Source of the DNA: Pseudomaricurvus albidus
GTDB lineage: Bacteria; Pseudomonadota; Gammaproteobacteria; Pseudomonadales; Cellvibrionaceae
NCBI RefSeq assembly: GCF_018863235.1
Contig: NZ_JAHKRS010000004.1
Coordinates: 124,001-188,000, forward strand
Direction: 5' to 3'
DNA: 64,000 bases
Position numbers and translations under genes: made by a program. Positions 47,313 through 55,679 of the stretch are shown here, piece after piece (within the stretch, counting starts at the first letter, position 1; every line of letters begins with the position of its first letter). The notes under the pieces are model-generated. The model made no database searches. It was not told the DNA's origin and saw nothing but the letters and a program-made list of their open reading frames with translations.

Positions 47313-47714
47313 GTGAGTGTTCAGGTAATTATGAAAGACGGTCGTCCTGAGTGGGCGGTATTGCCCTACGATGAGTACGAGGCACTTTTGGTCAGGGCTG
47401 AGGCAAGTCAGGGTGCCGCTTCCGAAGAACCTGCTGCTTTAAAGCCTGAGGATCGTAAGCAGTTGCGTAATAGTCTGATGGAGCAGCTGAAAGATGTTGC
47501 CTCAATATCTGATGCGGGCAGTTTCCAGGGCGCTAAAGTGACAGCGGTGATGCAAAGTAAGGGGCTTGATGCGGCCTTCGTTGCCAGAGAGGTCGGCATC
47601 AGTCCTGTGTATCTCAAGCAAATTGAGGCCGGTGAGCGGGAGCCCAGTGAGCCGATCTTGCGGAACATTGCCCGTGCACTGGGTGTGGATGTGAAGGAGC
47701 TGTCTGGCAGCTAA
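47313..47714 (+). CDS. XRE-family regulator with an antitoxin-like N-terminus
   Basis: Seen: residues 1-30 (VQVIMKDGRPEWAVLPYDEYEALL) resemble the Phd/YefM-type dimerisation segment. A linker rich in alanine and glutamate follows, then an XRE helix-turn-helix at about 78-130 (VAREVGISPVYLKQIEAGEREPSEPILRNIARALGV). GTG at 47313 has GAGG seven bases upstream. Length is 133 residues. No toxin gene is adjacent, so it is more likely a stand-alone transcription regulator than half of a toxin-antitoxin pair. A hairpin follows at 47734-47750. Confidence 0.85.
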   Translation: MSVQVIMKDGRPEWAVLPYDEYEALLVRAEASQGAASEEPAALKPEDRKQLRNSLMEQLKDVASISDAGSFQGAKVTAVMQSKGLDAAFVAREVGISPVYLKQIEAGEREPSEPILRNIARALGVDVKELSGS

Positions 47715-47733
47715 TGAACAAAGGCTTTGACAG

Positions 47734-47750
47734 GGCTCCTGTCAGGAGCC
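47734..47750. terminator. Tight hairpin between XRE gene and convergent GGDEF gene
   Basis: GGCTCCTG-T-CAGGAGCC: perfect 8-bp arms. It overlaps the last codons of the GGDEF gene and lies 20 bases after the XRE stop. No U-tract. Confidence 0.45.
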
Positions 47751-48767
47751 GTTGCCGGACGCTGACAGTTTCTGATGCTCAGAACAGGTGCTTCTGGTGA
47801 CGCCCTCGTAGCGAGTAGCCTGATGGCATCCGTTACGGCCATTGCGTTTTACGTAGTAAAGCGCCTGGTCGGTTGCATTCAATAAATCCAGAGGGTCGTG
47901 TTGAGGCTGGGGTACAAGACCGCCGACACCAAAACTGGCGGTAATGTTTAGCGCTTTGCCTTCGTGATAGAAAGGCTGAGATTCTATCGACCGCCGGACC
48001 TTTTCTGCCTGCTTCAGGGCATTTTCTGGAACGGTGTTAGGCAGCAGGATAACAAATTCTTCACCACCATAGCGGCAGGCAATATCGTTACCCCGTTGAA
48101 AGCCTTTTTTCAGCAGTTTGGTCACAAATTTGAGTGCGTTGTCCCCAGCCAGATGGCCGTGTTGGTCGTTAAGCTCTTTAAAGTGGTCAATGTCTACCAG
48201 AATCAGTGAGATTGGTTCCTGCTCACGTCGTGCTCTTTGCCACTCTGTCAGAAATTGTCGGTCAAAATACAATCGGTTATAGGTGTCCGTCAGAGCGTCG
48301 GTAAAAGACAGGGCTTTCAGCTCAAGATTGGCAATACGCAATGCTTTTTGTGTACTTTTTAATTCGAGGTTTTTTTCTTCAAGAGAGGCTGTTTTTTGCG
48401 CCACTTCCCTTAGCATCAGCTCCTGTACCTTCTCGAATCCGGCGACTCGAATCCAGTGGCCGGTTAATGCCTGCATGACGGCAAGAATCAAGGCGTAGCC
48501 ACAAATGGACAGCGTCTCCGGGATCATGGTCAGTTTGGCCCAAATGACAGTAGCGGTAAGGCTGCCTAAGAGAACCAAAAAGACAGGGCTGCGATATGAC
48601 GTGCGAAAAATATCCGGGTGTTGCCATAGCTGAAAACAGGCACTGAGAAAAATCGCAATGATTGTCAGGCCTGCCAGAGTCGGGAAGGAGGTCGATGATG
48701 CGTCGCTGGCACTTGCCACTGCGGGCAGGAGCAGGAAAACATAACCTGCGAGCCAACTTTTTAACAT
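47742..48767 (-). CDS. Membrane GGDEF diguanylate cyclase
   Basis: Makes c-di-GMP. Seen: a signal-anchor-like N-terminus, three to four hydrophobic segments over residues 1-110 (LAGLTIIAIFLSACFQLW; PVFLVLLGSLTATVIW; ICGYALILAVMQAL), and a coiled-coil linker (QKTASLEEKNLELKSTQKALR). The GGDEF domain (about 155-315) has active site RYGGEEF and inhibitory I-site RGND five residues before it. The membrane module is of unknown sensing function. Length is 341 residues. Confidence 0.92.
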   Translation of the reverse strand: MLKSWLAGYVFLLLPAVASASDASSTSFPTLAGLTIIAIFLSACFQLWQHPDIFRTSYRSPVFLVLLGSLTATVIWAKLTMIPETLSICGYALILAVMQALTGHWIRVAGFEKVQELMLREVAQKTASLEEKNLELKSTQKALRIANLELKALSFTDALTDTYNRLYFDRQFLTEWQRARREQEPISLILVDIDHFKELNDQHGHLAGDNALKFVTKLLKKGFQRGNDIACRYGGEEFVILLPNTVPENALKQAEKVRRSIESQPFYHEGKALNITASFGVGGLVPQPQHDPLDLLNATDQALYYVKRNGRNGCHQATRYEGVTRSTCSEHQKLSASGNGS

Positions 48768-49053
48768 TCATACCTCCGGACGTCCTGTTTATGTGTAAGC
48801 CTTAGTCCGTTAGGGCTGGATAGGTGAGTCAGCGTGGTGCCAGCAATGTCGTTTTGTGAGTGGTGGCAGGCTGAAGGAATTGGGTTTTCTGTTTCAGAAG
48901 TGTGACTCAGTTCCAGTTTTTGCGTGCCCCGTATGTTAAATCTGATTGACGCATTAATCAACATGGCTAAGGGTTTCAGATACGTTAATAGCGACCCACG
49001 AGTCACCCCCGGGAGAGCCTGGGTTGTCATGGGTCGTGATGGGACGCTGGGGC

Positions 49054-49347
49054 TCAATGAGCCCGATGCTGTGATCGAACACGTTGTAGCCAGTTTTCCG
49101 GCAGGTTTTTGAGAATATCCTGGGTGAAATCTCCTTTGATCATACCCATTTCGCAGAAGGTGTTCTGTTCATCAATCTCGAAATAAATACTGCTGTCTTC
49201 AGGCGGGTAGACTTTCATCATTGGGGTTTCTGAAATCGGCTGTTGCTGTTGGCAGAGGTCTTTGAACTTTAAATAGACCTCTTCATAGGAATGACCTTCA
49301 AGTGTCAATTCACATTCGGTTGTAAAACGAAATGTCATACTTGGCAT
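49054..49347 (-). CDS. Hypothetical protein, 97 residues
   Basis: Not recognised. Seen: a soluble alpha/beta protein with an opening strand (SMTFRFTTECELTLEG), a helix (SYEEVYLKFKDLCQQQQP) and two further strands (MMKVYPPEDSSIYFEI), then a charged C-terminus. It has no membrane segment or signal. ATG at 49347 is supported by GGGAGA six bases upstream. The pattern of an N-terminal beta hairpin followed by a helix resembles small uncharacterised gammaproteobacterial proteins; no function can be assigned. Flanked by a GGDEF gene and a Ppx/GppA gene. Confidence 0.6.
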   Translation of the reverse strand: MPSMTFRFTTECELTLEGHSYEEVYLKFKDLCQQQQPISETPMMKVYPPEDSSIYFEIDEQNTFCEMGMIKGDFTQDILKNLPENWLQRVRSQHRAH

Positions 49348-49474
49348 GGGAGATCTCCCGTTACATAGAGGGGCGTGTCCCTACGATGTATGTTCGCGAT
49401 TTGTGTGTTCCTTGCTCAATTAGACCTGTAGTTGATCTTTATACAAGTAAGTATAGAACCCCCTATGACCTGTA

Positions 49475-50425
49475 TTAGGCGTTTTTGGCGTCTTTGTGAG
49501 TTTGTTCGCGGATCGTGTTGAGTAATACGCCTTCCTTGATACTCCCTCTCGAAACCGTGAGCTGTTCCATGGAATATGTGTCGAAAATGGCCATTAGCAG
49601 AGCCAGCCCTGCTGGAAGGACATCCCAGCGCAGAGAGTCGGGAATAATGTCACTCAGTTCCCCCCGTTGATTAAGGTTGCTGAGCAGTTGTTCCAGTGTC
49701 TGGCGGTGGATGACGGCGTTTGAGTCGGCGGGTAAAAGGTCCAGTATGACTCTCATGGTCCCTGAAGCCCCCATGGCCTGCTGCCATTGCGAGGTGGCAA
49801 ATATGGATTGAAAAGGGGACAGTTGTTCACAGCTGTAATGATATGCCTGCTCCAGACATTGAGGGTCGATGGGGGATTGTCCTTTGTTGGGGAAAAATCG
49901 ATTGGCCAGGTCAACGCACCCCAGAGTGAAGCTGTGCCAGTGTGAAATGTTTGCACCCTGACCGATGATCAGTTCGGTACTGGCTCCGCCAATGTCGACG
50001 ACCAGTATGGGTTTTTGCCTTTGTTCCGGGGAGAGGCCGTGCTGAACCCCCTGATACACGTAGCTGGCTTCCTGTTGACCACTGATGATTTCGATCTGGC
50101 TACCAAGGATGGGCTCAGCCATCTCCAGGAAATGATGCAGGTTATTGCACTGCCTGAGAGCCTGGGTGCCGATCGTGCGAACGATGGTGTTCGGGTACTG
50201 TTTCAGGAGATTTTTGAACTCTACCAGGCACACTTTTGCTCGTTCGAGAGCTTCCGCAGACAGATTGAGTTCTTCATCAATACCGCGGGCGATTTGAACC
50301 ATGACTTTTTGGCGGGCGACCTCGATGAGTTGGCCGTTGCTCCATTCGCTGATCAGCATGTGAAAACTGTTGGATCCCAGATCAATGGCTGCGAAGTGGG
50401 TGGGTAGGGTGTGGGATATGGTCAT
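49475..50425 (-). CDS. Ppx/GppA-family exopolyphosphatase or pppGpp phosphatase
   Basis: Seen: the two-domain ASKHA core only, 316 residues. Phosphate-1 loop DLGSNSFHMLI (residues about 16-26), the Glu-containing QQEASYVYQGV, phosphate-2 loop VVDIGGASTELIIG, and GASGTMRVI. The C-terminal HD-like domains of full-length Ppx or GppA (about 500 residues) are absent, so it is a short-form family member. The substrate may be polyphosphate or pppGpp; sequence does not decide. Monocistronic, divergent from msrA. Confidence 0.9.
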   Translation of the reverse strand: MTISHTLPTHFAAIDLGSNSFHMLISEWSNGQLIEVARQKVMVQIARGIDEELNLSAEALERAKVCLVEFKNLLKQYPNTIVRTIGTQALRQCNNLHHFLEMAEPILGSQIEIISGQQEASYVYQGVQHGLSPEQRQKPILVVDIGGASTELIIGQGANISHWHSFTLGCVDLANRFFPNKGQSPIDPQCLEQAYHYSCEQLSPFQSIFATSQWQQAMGASGTMRVILDLLPADSNAVIHRQTLEQLLSNLNQRGELSDIIPDSLRWDVLPAGLALLMAIFDTYSMEQLTVSRGSIKEGVLLNTIREQTHKDAKNA

Positions 50426-50527
50426 AAGTATCCATGTGCCTTGTGAAAAACAGCTCCTGAAGGCGATTGTAACCCTTTGGTGAAAAAAGTAACCTTCTTC
50501 TCCTGGTTACGTAAAAGGTGAAATGTT

Positions 50528-51163
50528 ATGTCTTTCCTGAGTCGAAAAGCCGAAATGGTGACACCAGAACAAGCACTAAAGGGGCGGGACGAGGTGATGC
50601 CTCTGTCCAACAGGCATGCTGTGCTGGGGACGCCTTTGCTGCCACCGTTTCCGGAGCATATGCAGCAGGCAGTTTTCGGGTTAGGTTGCTTTTGGGGTGC
50701 TGAGCGGAAGTTCTGGCAGTTAGCAGGGGTCTATTCTACGGCTGTTGGATATAGTGGTGGTTTTACTAAAAACCCTACCTACGAGGAAGTGTGCAGCGGC
50801 ATGACGGGGCACAATGAAGTGGTTCTGGTGGTATATGATCCCGAAAACGTCAGCTATCAGCAATTGTTGGCGGTATTTTGGGAGTCCCATAACCCGACAC
50901 AGGGGATGAGACAGGGTAATGACATGGGCACTCAATACCGTTCAGGGATTTACACGTTCAGTAAAGAGCAGGCTTCTGTGGCTGAACAATCCAGAGTCCG
51001 GTACGCCGAGGCTCTTCAGGCTGCGGGAATCGGTGAGATTACCACTGAAATTCTCACCGCCGGGCCGTTTTATTACGCGGAAGAATACCACCAGCAGTAT
51101 TTACACAAGAATCCGAACGGTTATTGCGGTTTGGGGGGTACTGGAGTGAGTTGTTCCATTTAA
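50528..51163 (+). CDS. msrA: Peptide methionine sulfoxide reductase A
   Basis: Reduces methionine-S-sulfoxide in proteins using thioredoxin. Seen: the active-site motif [11 protein letters not shown] with catalytic Cys54, [26 protein letters not shown], and [12 protein letters not shown]. Recycling cysteines are Cys200 and Cys209 near the C-terminus ([14 protein letters not shown]). Length is 211 residues with the longer N-terminus typical of proteobacterial MsrA. A stem-loop at 51175-51201 follows. Confidence 0.97.
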   Translation: MSFLSRKAEMVTPEQALKGRDEVMPLSNRHAVLGTPLLPPFPEHMQQAVFGLGCFWGAERKFWQLAGVYSTAVGYSGGFTKNPTYEEVCSGMTGHNEVVLVVYDPENVSYQQLLAVFWESHNPTQGMRQGNDMGTQYRSGIYTFSKEQASVAEQSRVRYAEALQAAGIGEITTEILTAGPFYYAEEYHQQYLHKNPNGYCGLGGTGVSCSI

Positions 51164-51174
51164 TCAGGGCGATG

Positions 51175-51201
51175 GTGACGGTTTCATCCGGTTACCGTCA
51201 C
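51175..51201. terminator. Stem-loop between msrA and tesB
   Basis: GTGACGGT/ACCGTCAC with an 11-base loop between two convergent genes. There is no strong U-tract, so its role as terminator comes from position. Confidence 0.45.
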
Positions 51202-51233
51202 TTCAGGTTTGTGTTTTTAGGCAGATTTCATTA

Positions 51234-52115
51234 TCAGGACTTGGGCTTGGAGTGGAGTCTCATCAGGCCTTCCTGGCTTGAGCTGGCCACCAGTTTGCCA
51301 TCCTGTGTGTAAAAGCGGCCGAAGTTTAGCCCCCGGCCTCCCGCAGCGACCGGGCCCTCCATGTGATAGTAGATCCACTCATCGACTCTGAAGGGTTGAT
51401 GGACCCAGATACAGTGATCCAGAGTCGCTGCTTGTAAAGTGCTGCCATTGTGCCGGTAGCTTAATCCATGGGGCAGCATAGCTGATGCCAGAAGGCGAAA
51501 GTCCGAAGCGTAAGCAAGAAATGCCTGGTGCATGGGAAAGTCGTAATCCAGCTTGTCCCGACATCTGAACCAGAAGCCATGTACCGGCTCGCTGGGTTCT
51601 TCCCGTAAAAAAGGCAGCTCTCCGGTGCTGCGAGCTTCAAAGGCATTCAGAGTATCCGCGGGCGGTGGTGCCGGAACATCAGGGTTGGCGTTCAGATAAG
51701 CCTGAAGCCTTTCACTGTCGGATATCAGTTCATCGGGCTGAGGAACGACTGGCATTGCAGTCTGATGCTCCAGTCCTTCTTCAGGCTCTTTGAACGATAT
51801 TGACGTGTTAAAGATGGCTTTTCCGTTCTGTTTGGCCACAACGCGACGAGTGGTAAAGGATTTGCCGTCACGGATTGGATCAACCTCGAAGATTATTGGA
51901 CGAGTCACATCACCCGGACGTAAGAAATAGGCATGCATGGAGTGCATGATGCGGGTTTCAGGTACTGTGCGTATAGCAGAGTAGAGTGCCTGACCTAAGA
52001 CCTGACCACCGAATACTCGTGGCAAGCCTGTTGCCGGGGTCGTGCCGCGAAACAGCAGGGTATCCAGTTCTTCAGTGTGTATGAGGTTGGCGAGTTGTTG
52101 AGTAGCTGTGGTCAC
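51234..52115 (-). CDS. tesB: Acyl-CoA thioesterase II
   Basis: Hydrolyses medium- and long-chain acyl-CoA. Seen: a double hot-dog fold of 293 residues with LFRGTTPATGLPRVFGGQVLGQAL, SMHAYFLRPGDVTRPIIFEVDPIRDGKSFTTRRV and YASDFRLLASAMLPHG. The C-terminal hot-dog carries the usual LDHCIWVHQPFR and DGKLVASSSQEGLMR, with the conserved Asp, Thr/Ser and Gln. Lies 147 bases downstream of the sulfurtransferase gene in the same orientation; probably separate units. Confidence 0.95.
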   Translation of the reverse strand: MTTATQQLANLIHTEELDTLLFRGTTPATGLPRVFGGQVLGQALYSAIRTVPETRIMHSMHAYFLRPGDVTRPIIFEVDPIRDGKSFTTRRVVAKQNGKAIFNTSISFKEPEEGLEHQTAMPVVPQPDELISDSERLQAYLNANPDVPAPPPADTLNAFEARSTGELPFLREEPSEPVHGFWFRCRDKLDYDFPMHQAFLAYASDFRLLASAMLPHGLSYRHNGSTLQAATLDHCIWVHQPFRVDEWIYYHMEGPVAAGGRGLNFGRFYTQDGKLVASSSQEGLMRLHSKPKS

Positions 52116-52262
52116 GAGGCATTCTCATTTTTATGTCAGTTTGTATGTCGATTCTAAGCGGGACTATAACGACGCTTTCAGGGCAAAACTATAGCATGTT
52201 GAGTCTAAAGCCCCTGAACGTTGACTGTTTATGTTAATGAGTCTTTATGAAAAAGGGTTTTG

Positions 52263-53129
52263 TTAAGGTTGATTCCCCTTGGCAATCGGCGCGCCTTCAT
52301 GGGTGCACCAGTCGCTCCAGCTTCCAGCGTACAGGTCCGGAGTTTTCCCGGCCAGGTGGGCCGATAGCAAGTTGACACAGGCAGTCACACCGGAGCCGCA
52401 ATAAACGATAATCTGCTGTGCTTCAGGCATCTTTTGCCACCGCTGAATGTGATATTCAAGGGGCTTGATAAATCCGGCACCGTCAGAAACCTCTGTCCAG
52501 GGTTTGTTGATGGCCCCTGGGATGTGTCCGCCGATAGGATCCAGAGGCTCAAAGTCTCCGCTATAGCGTTGGGGGTCCCTGCTGTCTATCAGTAACACAT
52601 CTTCCGAACCCAACACGTCGTTAATTTGTTCATAACCAATCAGGTGGTTCGTTTGAATTGGGCGAACCGTGCTCTTCTGGACAGGGTGCGAAGGCGGTGT
52701 GCGGCGGTCAAAAGGTTTGTGCTGGTTCTTCCAGGCGGAATAGCCGCCATCCAGTAAGCGCACATTGGCAACACCGGCTGCTTTTAATAACCACCAGGCA
52801 CGGGAAGCAAAGGCGAAACGTTGATCGTCATACACAATAACCGGGGTGTGTTCGCGGATTCCCCATAACTGCAATTGCTTTGAAAACTCTTCGGGGCTGG
52901 GAAGTGGATGACGGCCGCCGTGCTCTGATACAGGGCCGGACAGATGCTTTTCCAGATGACAGTATTGTGCCCCCGGCAAGTGGTCTTGATGATAGAGACG
53001 TTCACCTTCAGTGGAATCTGCGAGGGAGAAGCGGCAGTCGAGAATGACACTGGAGGCCAGTTCTGTTTCGATTTTGTCCACGGTGACAAGAGTATCATTC
53101 ATTACAGAGTTGGCCATATCACTGCTCAT
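52263..53129 (-). CDS. sseA: Two-domain rhodanese (3-mercaptopyruvate/thiosulfate sulfurtransferase, SseA-like)
   Basis: Transfers sulfane sulfur. Seen: two rhodanese modules (residues about 12-135, inactive, with YHQDHLPGAQYCHLE; and about 155-285). The active loop is CGSGVTA with nucleophilic Cys244, the form seen in mercaptopyruvate sulfurtransferases. Also DSRDPQRYSGDFEPLDPIGGHIPGAIN. The start could be ATG at 53129 or the in-frame ATG at 53117. A (TTTC)n tract sits 51-69 bases upstream of the start. Confidence 0.92.
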   Translation of the reverse strand: MSSDMANSVMNDTLVTVDKIETELASSVILDCRFSLADSTEGERLYHQDHLPGAQYCHLEKHLSGPVSEHGGRHPLPSPEEFSKQLQLWGIREHTPVIVYDDQRFAFASRAWWLLKAAGVANVRLLDGGYSAWKNQHKPFDRRTPPSHPVQKSTVRPIQTNHLIGYEQINDVLGSEDVLLIDSRDPQRYSGDFEPLDPIGGHIPGAINKPWTEVSDGAGFIKPLEYHIQRWQKMPEAQQIIVYCGSGVTACVNLLSAHLAGKTPDLYAGSWSDWCTHEGAPIAKGNQP

Positions 53130-53179
53130 ATCAGTAGCACCCGATTTTCGTTGTAGTTGTTGGAAAGTACTTTATAGCG

Positions 53180-53198
53180 TTTCTTTCTTTCTTTCTTC
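53180..53198. repeat. (TTTC) tetranucleotide tract
   Basis: Four full TTTC units plus TTC, upstream of sseA, (GAAA)n on the coding strand. Confidence 0.85.
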
Positions 53199-53334
53199 TG
53201 TCTGCCTGGTGGTCATCTTCCTCTGCAAGCCTAATTAGAATACAACGAAAACAAGATCTAAAGGTAGGGGGAGGATACTCATGGCCTAATACGGTTTTCA
53301 GGGTTCAATATGTAAGTTGATTGCTTCTGATGCC

Positions 53335-53655
53335 TCAGGGGTTGGTCACGGGGTTATTGGTCCGGTCGTGGACGGGAAAAAGCTGGTGGGCAAAAGCTAT
53401 GATGTGTGCGATAGCGGTATAGAGAGCCTCAGGGATTTCATCTCCCAGTTCCAGTGTCATCAGCAAATCAACCAGAGCTGAGTTGTCACAGAGTGGGATG
53501 TCGCTGTCTCTGGCGATGGCAATAATTGCATCAGCATGTTCACCGAGTCCTTTGGCGGTCACTCTTGGTGCTTGTTGGCCATCGTAAAATAACGCCACAG
53601 CTTTTTGCAGCTGCTGATCGCTATAGGTTTTATTTGATGCATTCATGGTATTCAT
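53335..53655 (-). CDS. FlhB C-terminal-domain-like protein
   Basis: Seen: 106 residues, soluble; VALFYDGQQAPRVTAKGLGEHADAI and IPLCDNSALVDLLMTLELGDEIPEALYTAIAHIIAF follow the pattern of the cytoplasmic C-terminal domain of FlhB/YscU (residues after the NPTH cleavage site). The N-terminal membrane part and NPTH motif are absent. Known: free-standing FlhB-like proteins occur next to a FliK-like gene in pseudomonads. The start could be 53655 or 53646. Lies 8 bases after the FliK-like gene, same strand, so co-transcribed. A substrate-specificity role is inferred. Confidence 0.85.
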   Translation of the reverse strand: MNTMNASNKTYSDQQLQKAVALFYDGQQAPRVTAKGLGEHADAIIAIARDSDIPLCDNSALVDLLMTLELGDEIPEALYTAIAHIIAFAHQLFPVHDRTNNPVTNP

Positions 53656-53663
53656 TCCATCAA

Positions 53664-55295
53664 TCAGGTTTTTACGTCGACAAGTGCATAATTCAGGCGC
53701 GTTGAGTTATCGTTTGCCGGCTTGCCTTGAAAGCATTCAAGGTTTTTTACCTGGCAACCCTCCTGTTCTAATTGTTTTCTGAGTGTGCCCAGTGTTGCCT
53801 GGGCGGATTGATAAGTGGCCGGATTTTCTGCCCACAGACTTACGGTTACCTTATCGGTTATCACTGTCACATGAGCATGAAAAGCTCCGGCCTCAGGTAA
53901 ATCAAACGCTAATTTTACCAGCCATTGGCGAACCTTTTCTTTCGGAGAGTCATTGTCTTCGGAATAGTCCGTTACCCATTCTTCTTCGATGATCAGAGCG
54001 AGCGGTTGGGCAGTGAAACCAAGGCTAATGGGGATCTCCAGGTACGCATGTGATGTTCTGGAGCTTTCTGTTCCAGAGTGTGAGCGTTGCAGGGATTGGA
54101 GTTGCAGGCAGAGAATCTTGCCCAGTGCCTGTTGGATCTGTGCCTGCGTTATCTGCATTAGCTGTCCCGCGTCAAGATTCCTGGGGCTGGAAGGGACAAG
54201 CCCTTGGGCTCTCTGGGGTTGTACTGGTAATAGTTGTTGAAGAAATGCGATCAACCCCTGAGCGGTGGTGGCTGTAGCATTGGGGTTGGTGTTGAGTGCT
54301 CCATAGCTGCCGGCCAGTGAGGACACTGCAGCTGGTTGAGGGCTTCCAGGTAACGTAGGTTGTAGCGTCGCTGCACCACTTGGGGAGGGGGTGTTTTGGG
54401 ATTGAATGGTTTGTGATTGGTTGTACTGGGTGATTTGCTTTAGTGAGTGAAGCAATGCGGCTTTCAGATCAGTCTTTGCAAAAGGTGGCTGGCCGTAAGA
54501 TGGATTATTGCCAGCATGCTGGCTCAATTGTTGTTCCAATTGAATGCCGCTACCTTTGATAGCCTGTTTTAACACTTCGGTTCGTGACAGTTGCTGCGGG
54601 TCTCTCAGGTGGCTGGCCAGCTGCTGGAGGCTTTCTTGCAGGCTACGGGGTAGTTGATGTTGCAGCGATTGGTGTCCGGGTTGTTTAAGCAGCCTGGTAA
54701 TTAGTTGTGCGATCAACAGAGTTTCACTGATAACGCCCGCCTGACTTTTCTGAGTCAGGGCAAGATGAGGTAATTCTGTACGCAAAGCCTGTTGCAGTGT
54801 GGCCAGTTGCTGGGAGGTGAGTACACTCGGACGGGCATCGTTGGCGAGATTCGCTTGTGACGTTGGCGATGTTGCAGATGGTGCGGGATTTCCCGGTATC
54901 TGGATCAACACGCCATTTTGCTGCTGCAGGGTCAGGGTCTGATTCGGGCGAAGGGCTTTATCCGTGTAGATCAGTAGGGGTTTTCCTTTAATTTCCACTT
55001 CAACCAGCTTTAGGTCGCTTGAGGCCAAAAGCTTTTCCTGGGCGGTTGCGTTGCGGACACCGTTGCTGTCGGCACTTTCGGAGGGCGGTGTCACCTGCTG
55101 AACCAGTCTGACTCGCAAGGGATCATCCACCGGTCGGATGGACTTCACGAGAGCGGTGATGGTCTCCCCAGCCTTGATGTTAAGGGCTTTCAGTGCCGCC
55201 TGAAGGGTCTCCTGACGTTGGTTCGTGAGTTGTGTGACCGGGTTTTGGCTGCCTCGGGGTGTTGTCAGGCTGTTGGATGGTAGATCGATGACCAT
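53664..55295 (-). CDS. FliK-like flagellar hook-length control protein
   Basis: Seen: 543 residues, low-complexity Gln/Ser/Thr/Pro-rich middle (about 130-400), and a C-terminal FliK-type globular domain (about 430-540) with YLEIPISLGFTAQPLALIIEE, LPEAGAFHAHVTVITDKVTVSLWAE and LRKQLEQEGCQVKNLECFQG. ATG at 55295 is preferred over TTG at 55349. Known: FliK measures hook length and switches export via FlhB. Partner here is the FlhB-C-like gene. No other flagellar gene is within the window, so it is not the main fliK locus or is a paralogue. Confidence 0.85.
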   Translation of the reverse strand: MVIDLPSNSLTTPRGSQNPVTQLTNQRQETLQAALKALNIKAGETITALVKSIRPVDDPLRVRLVQQVTPPSESADSNGVRNATAQEKLLASSDLKLVEVEIKGKPLLIYTDKALRPNQTLTLQQQNGVLIQIPGNPAPSATSPTSQANLANDARPSVLTSQQLATLQQALRTELPHLALTQKSQAGVISETLLIAQLITRLLKQPGHQSLQHQLPRSLQESLQQLASHLRDPQQLSRTEVLKQAIKGSGIQLEQQLSQHAGNNPSYGQPPFAKTDLKAALLHSLKQITQYNQSQTIQSQNTPSPSGAATLQPTLPGSPQPAAVSSLAGSYGALNTNPNATATTAQGLIAFLQQLLPVQPQRAQGLVPSSPRNLDAGQLMQITQAQIQQALGKILCLQLQSLQRSHSGTESSRTSHAYLEIPISLGFTAQPLALIIEEEWVTDYSEDNDSPKEKVRQWLVKLAFDLPEAGAFHAHVTVITDKVTVSLWAENPATYQSAQATLGTLRKQLEQEGCQVKNLECFQGKPANDNSTRLNYALVDVKT

Positions 55296-55679
55296 TTGGG
55301 TAAATTCCCGATGAAATTTGCGGCTTTTGTCAGTAAGATTGCGCCCCAATATCTCAACTTAACTAAGGTATTGATTTACCTTAACTTTACTTAACTGCCT
55401 CTGCGATATACTGCACCTGCGCCCACATGTGGGACAGATTTCGCAAATGGATACTGGTAGATACAGGCTATCGGCTTGTCTGCCAAAAACTTTTCGAATT
55501 TCGAAACAGTTGGCGTCTAAGGCAACAAATTGAGTTGAGTCCATTAAAGATGATGCAGTGCTGGAGCCCATCGGGCTCAGCTTAAGCAGTAAACAGAGCA
55601 ACATAGTTTCTTGAATAGCAGGTAGATCCTCTTTCCAGTGGCTTGTCGCTGAAATTCACCCTCGGAAATGGTCTTTTTT
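55296..55679. promoter_or_regulatory. Divergent spacer between FliK-like gene and ccmA
   Basis: 384 bases. TTAACT occurs three times (55359-55364, 55381-55386, 55391-55396). AAGGTA/TACCTT form an inverted repeat at 55365-55382. CCCACATGTGGG at 55422-55433 is a perfect 12-bp palindrome. The short frame at 55359-55604 (-) is not supported as a gene. Confidence 0.5.

Noticed and set aside
48761-49057. 98-codon frame in the spacer beside the GGDEF gene
   Set aside because: Low-complexity composition, no ribosome site, overlaps the promoter region of the GGDEF gene.
55359-55604. 81-codon frame between FliK-like gene and ccmA
   Set aside because: No family match and it covers a repeat-rich promoter region; more likely a shadow.
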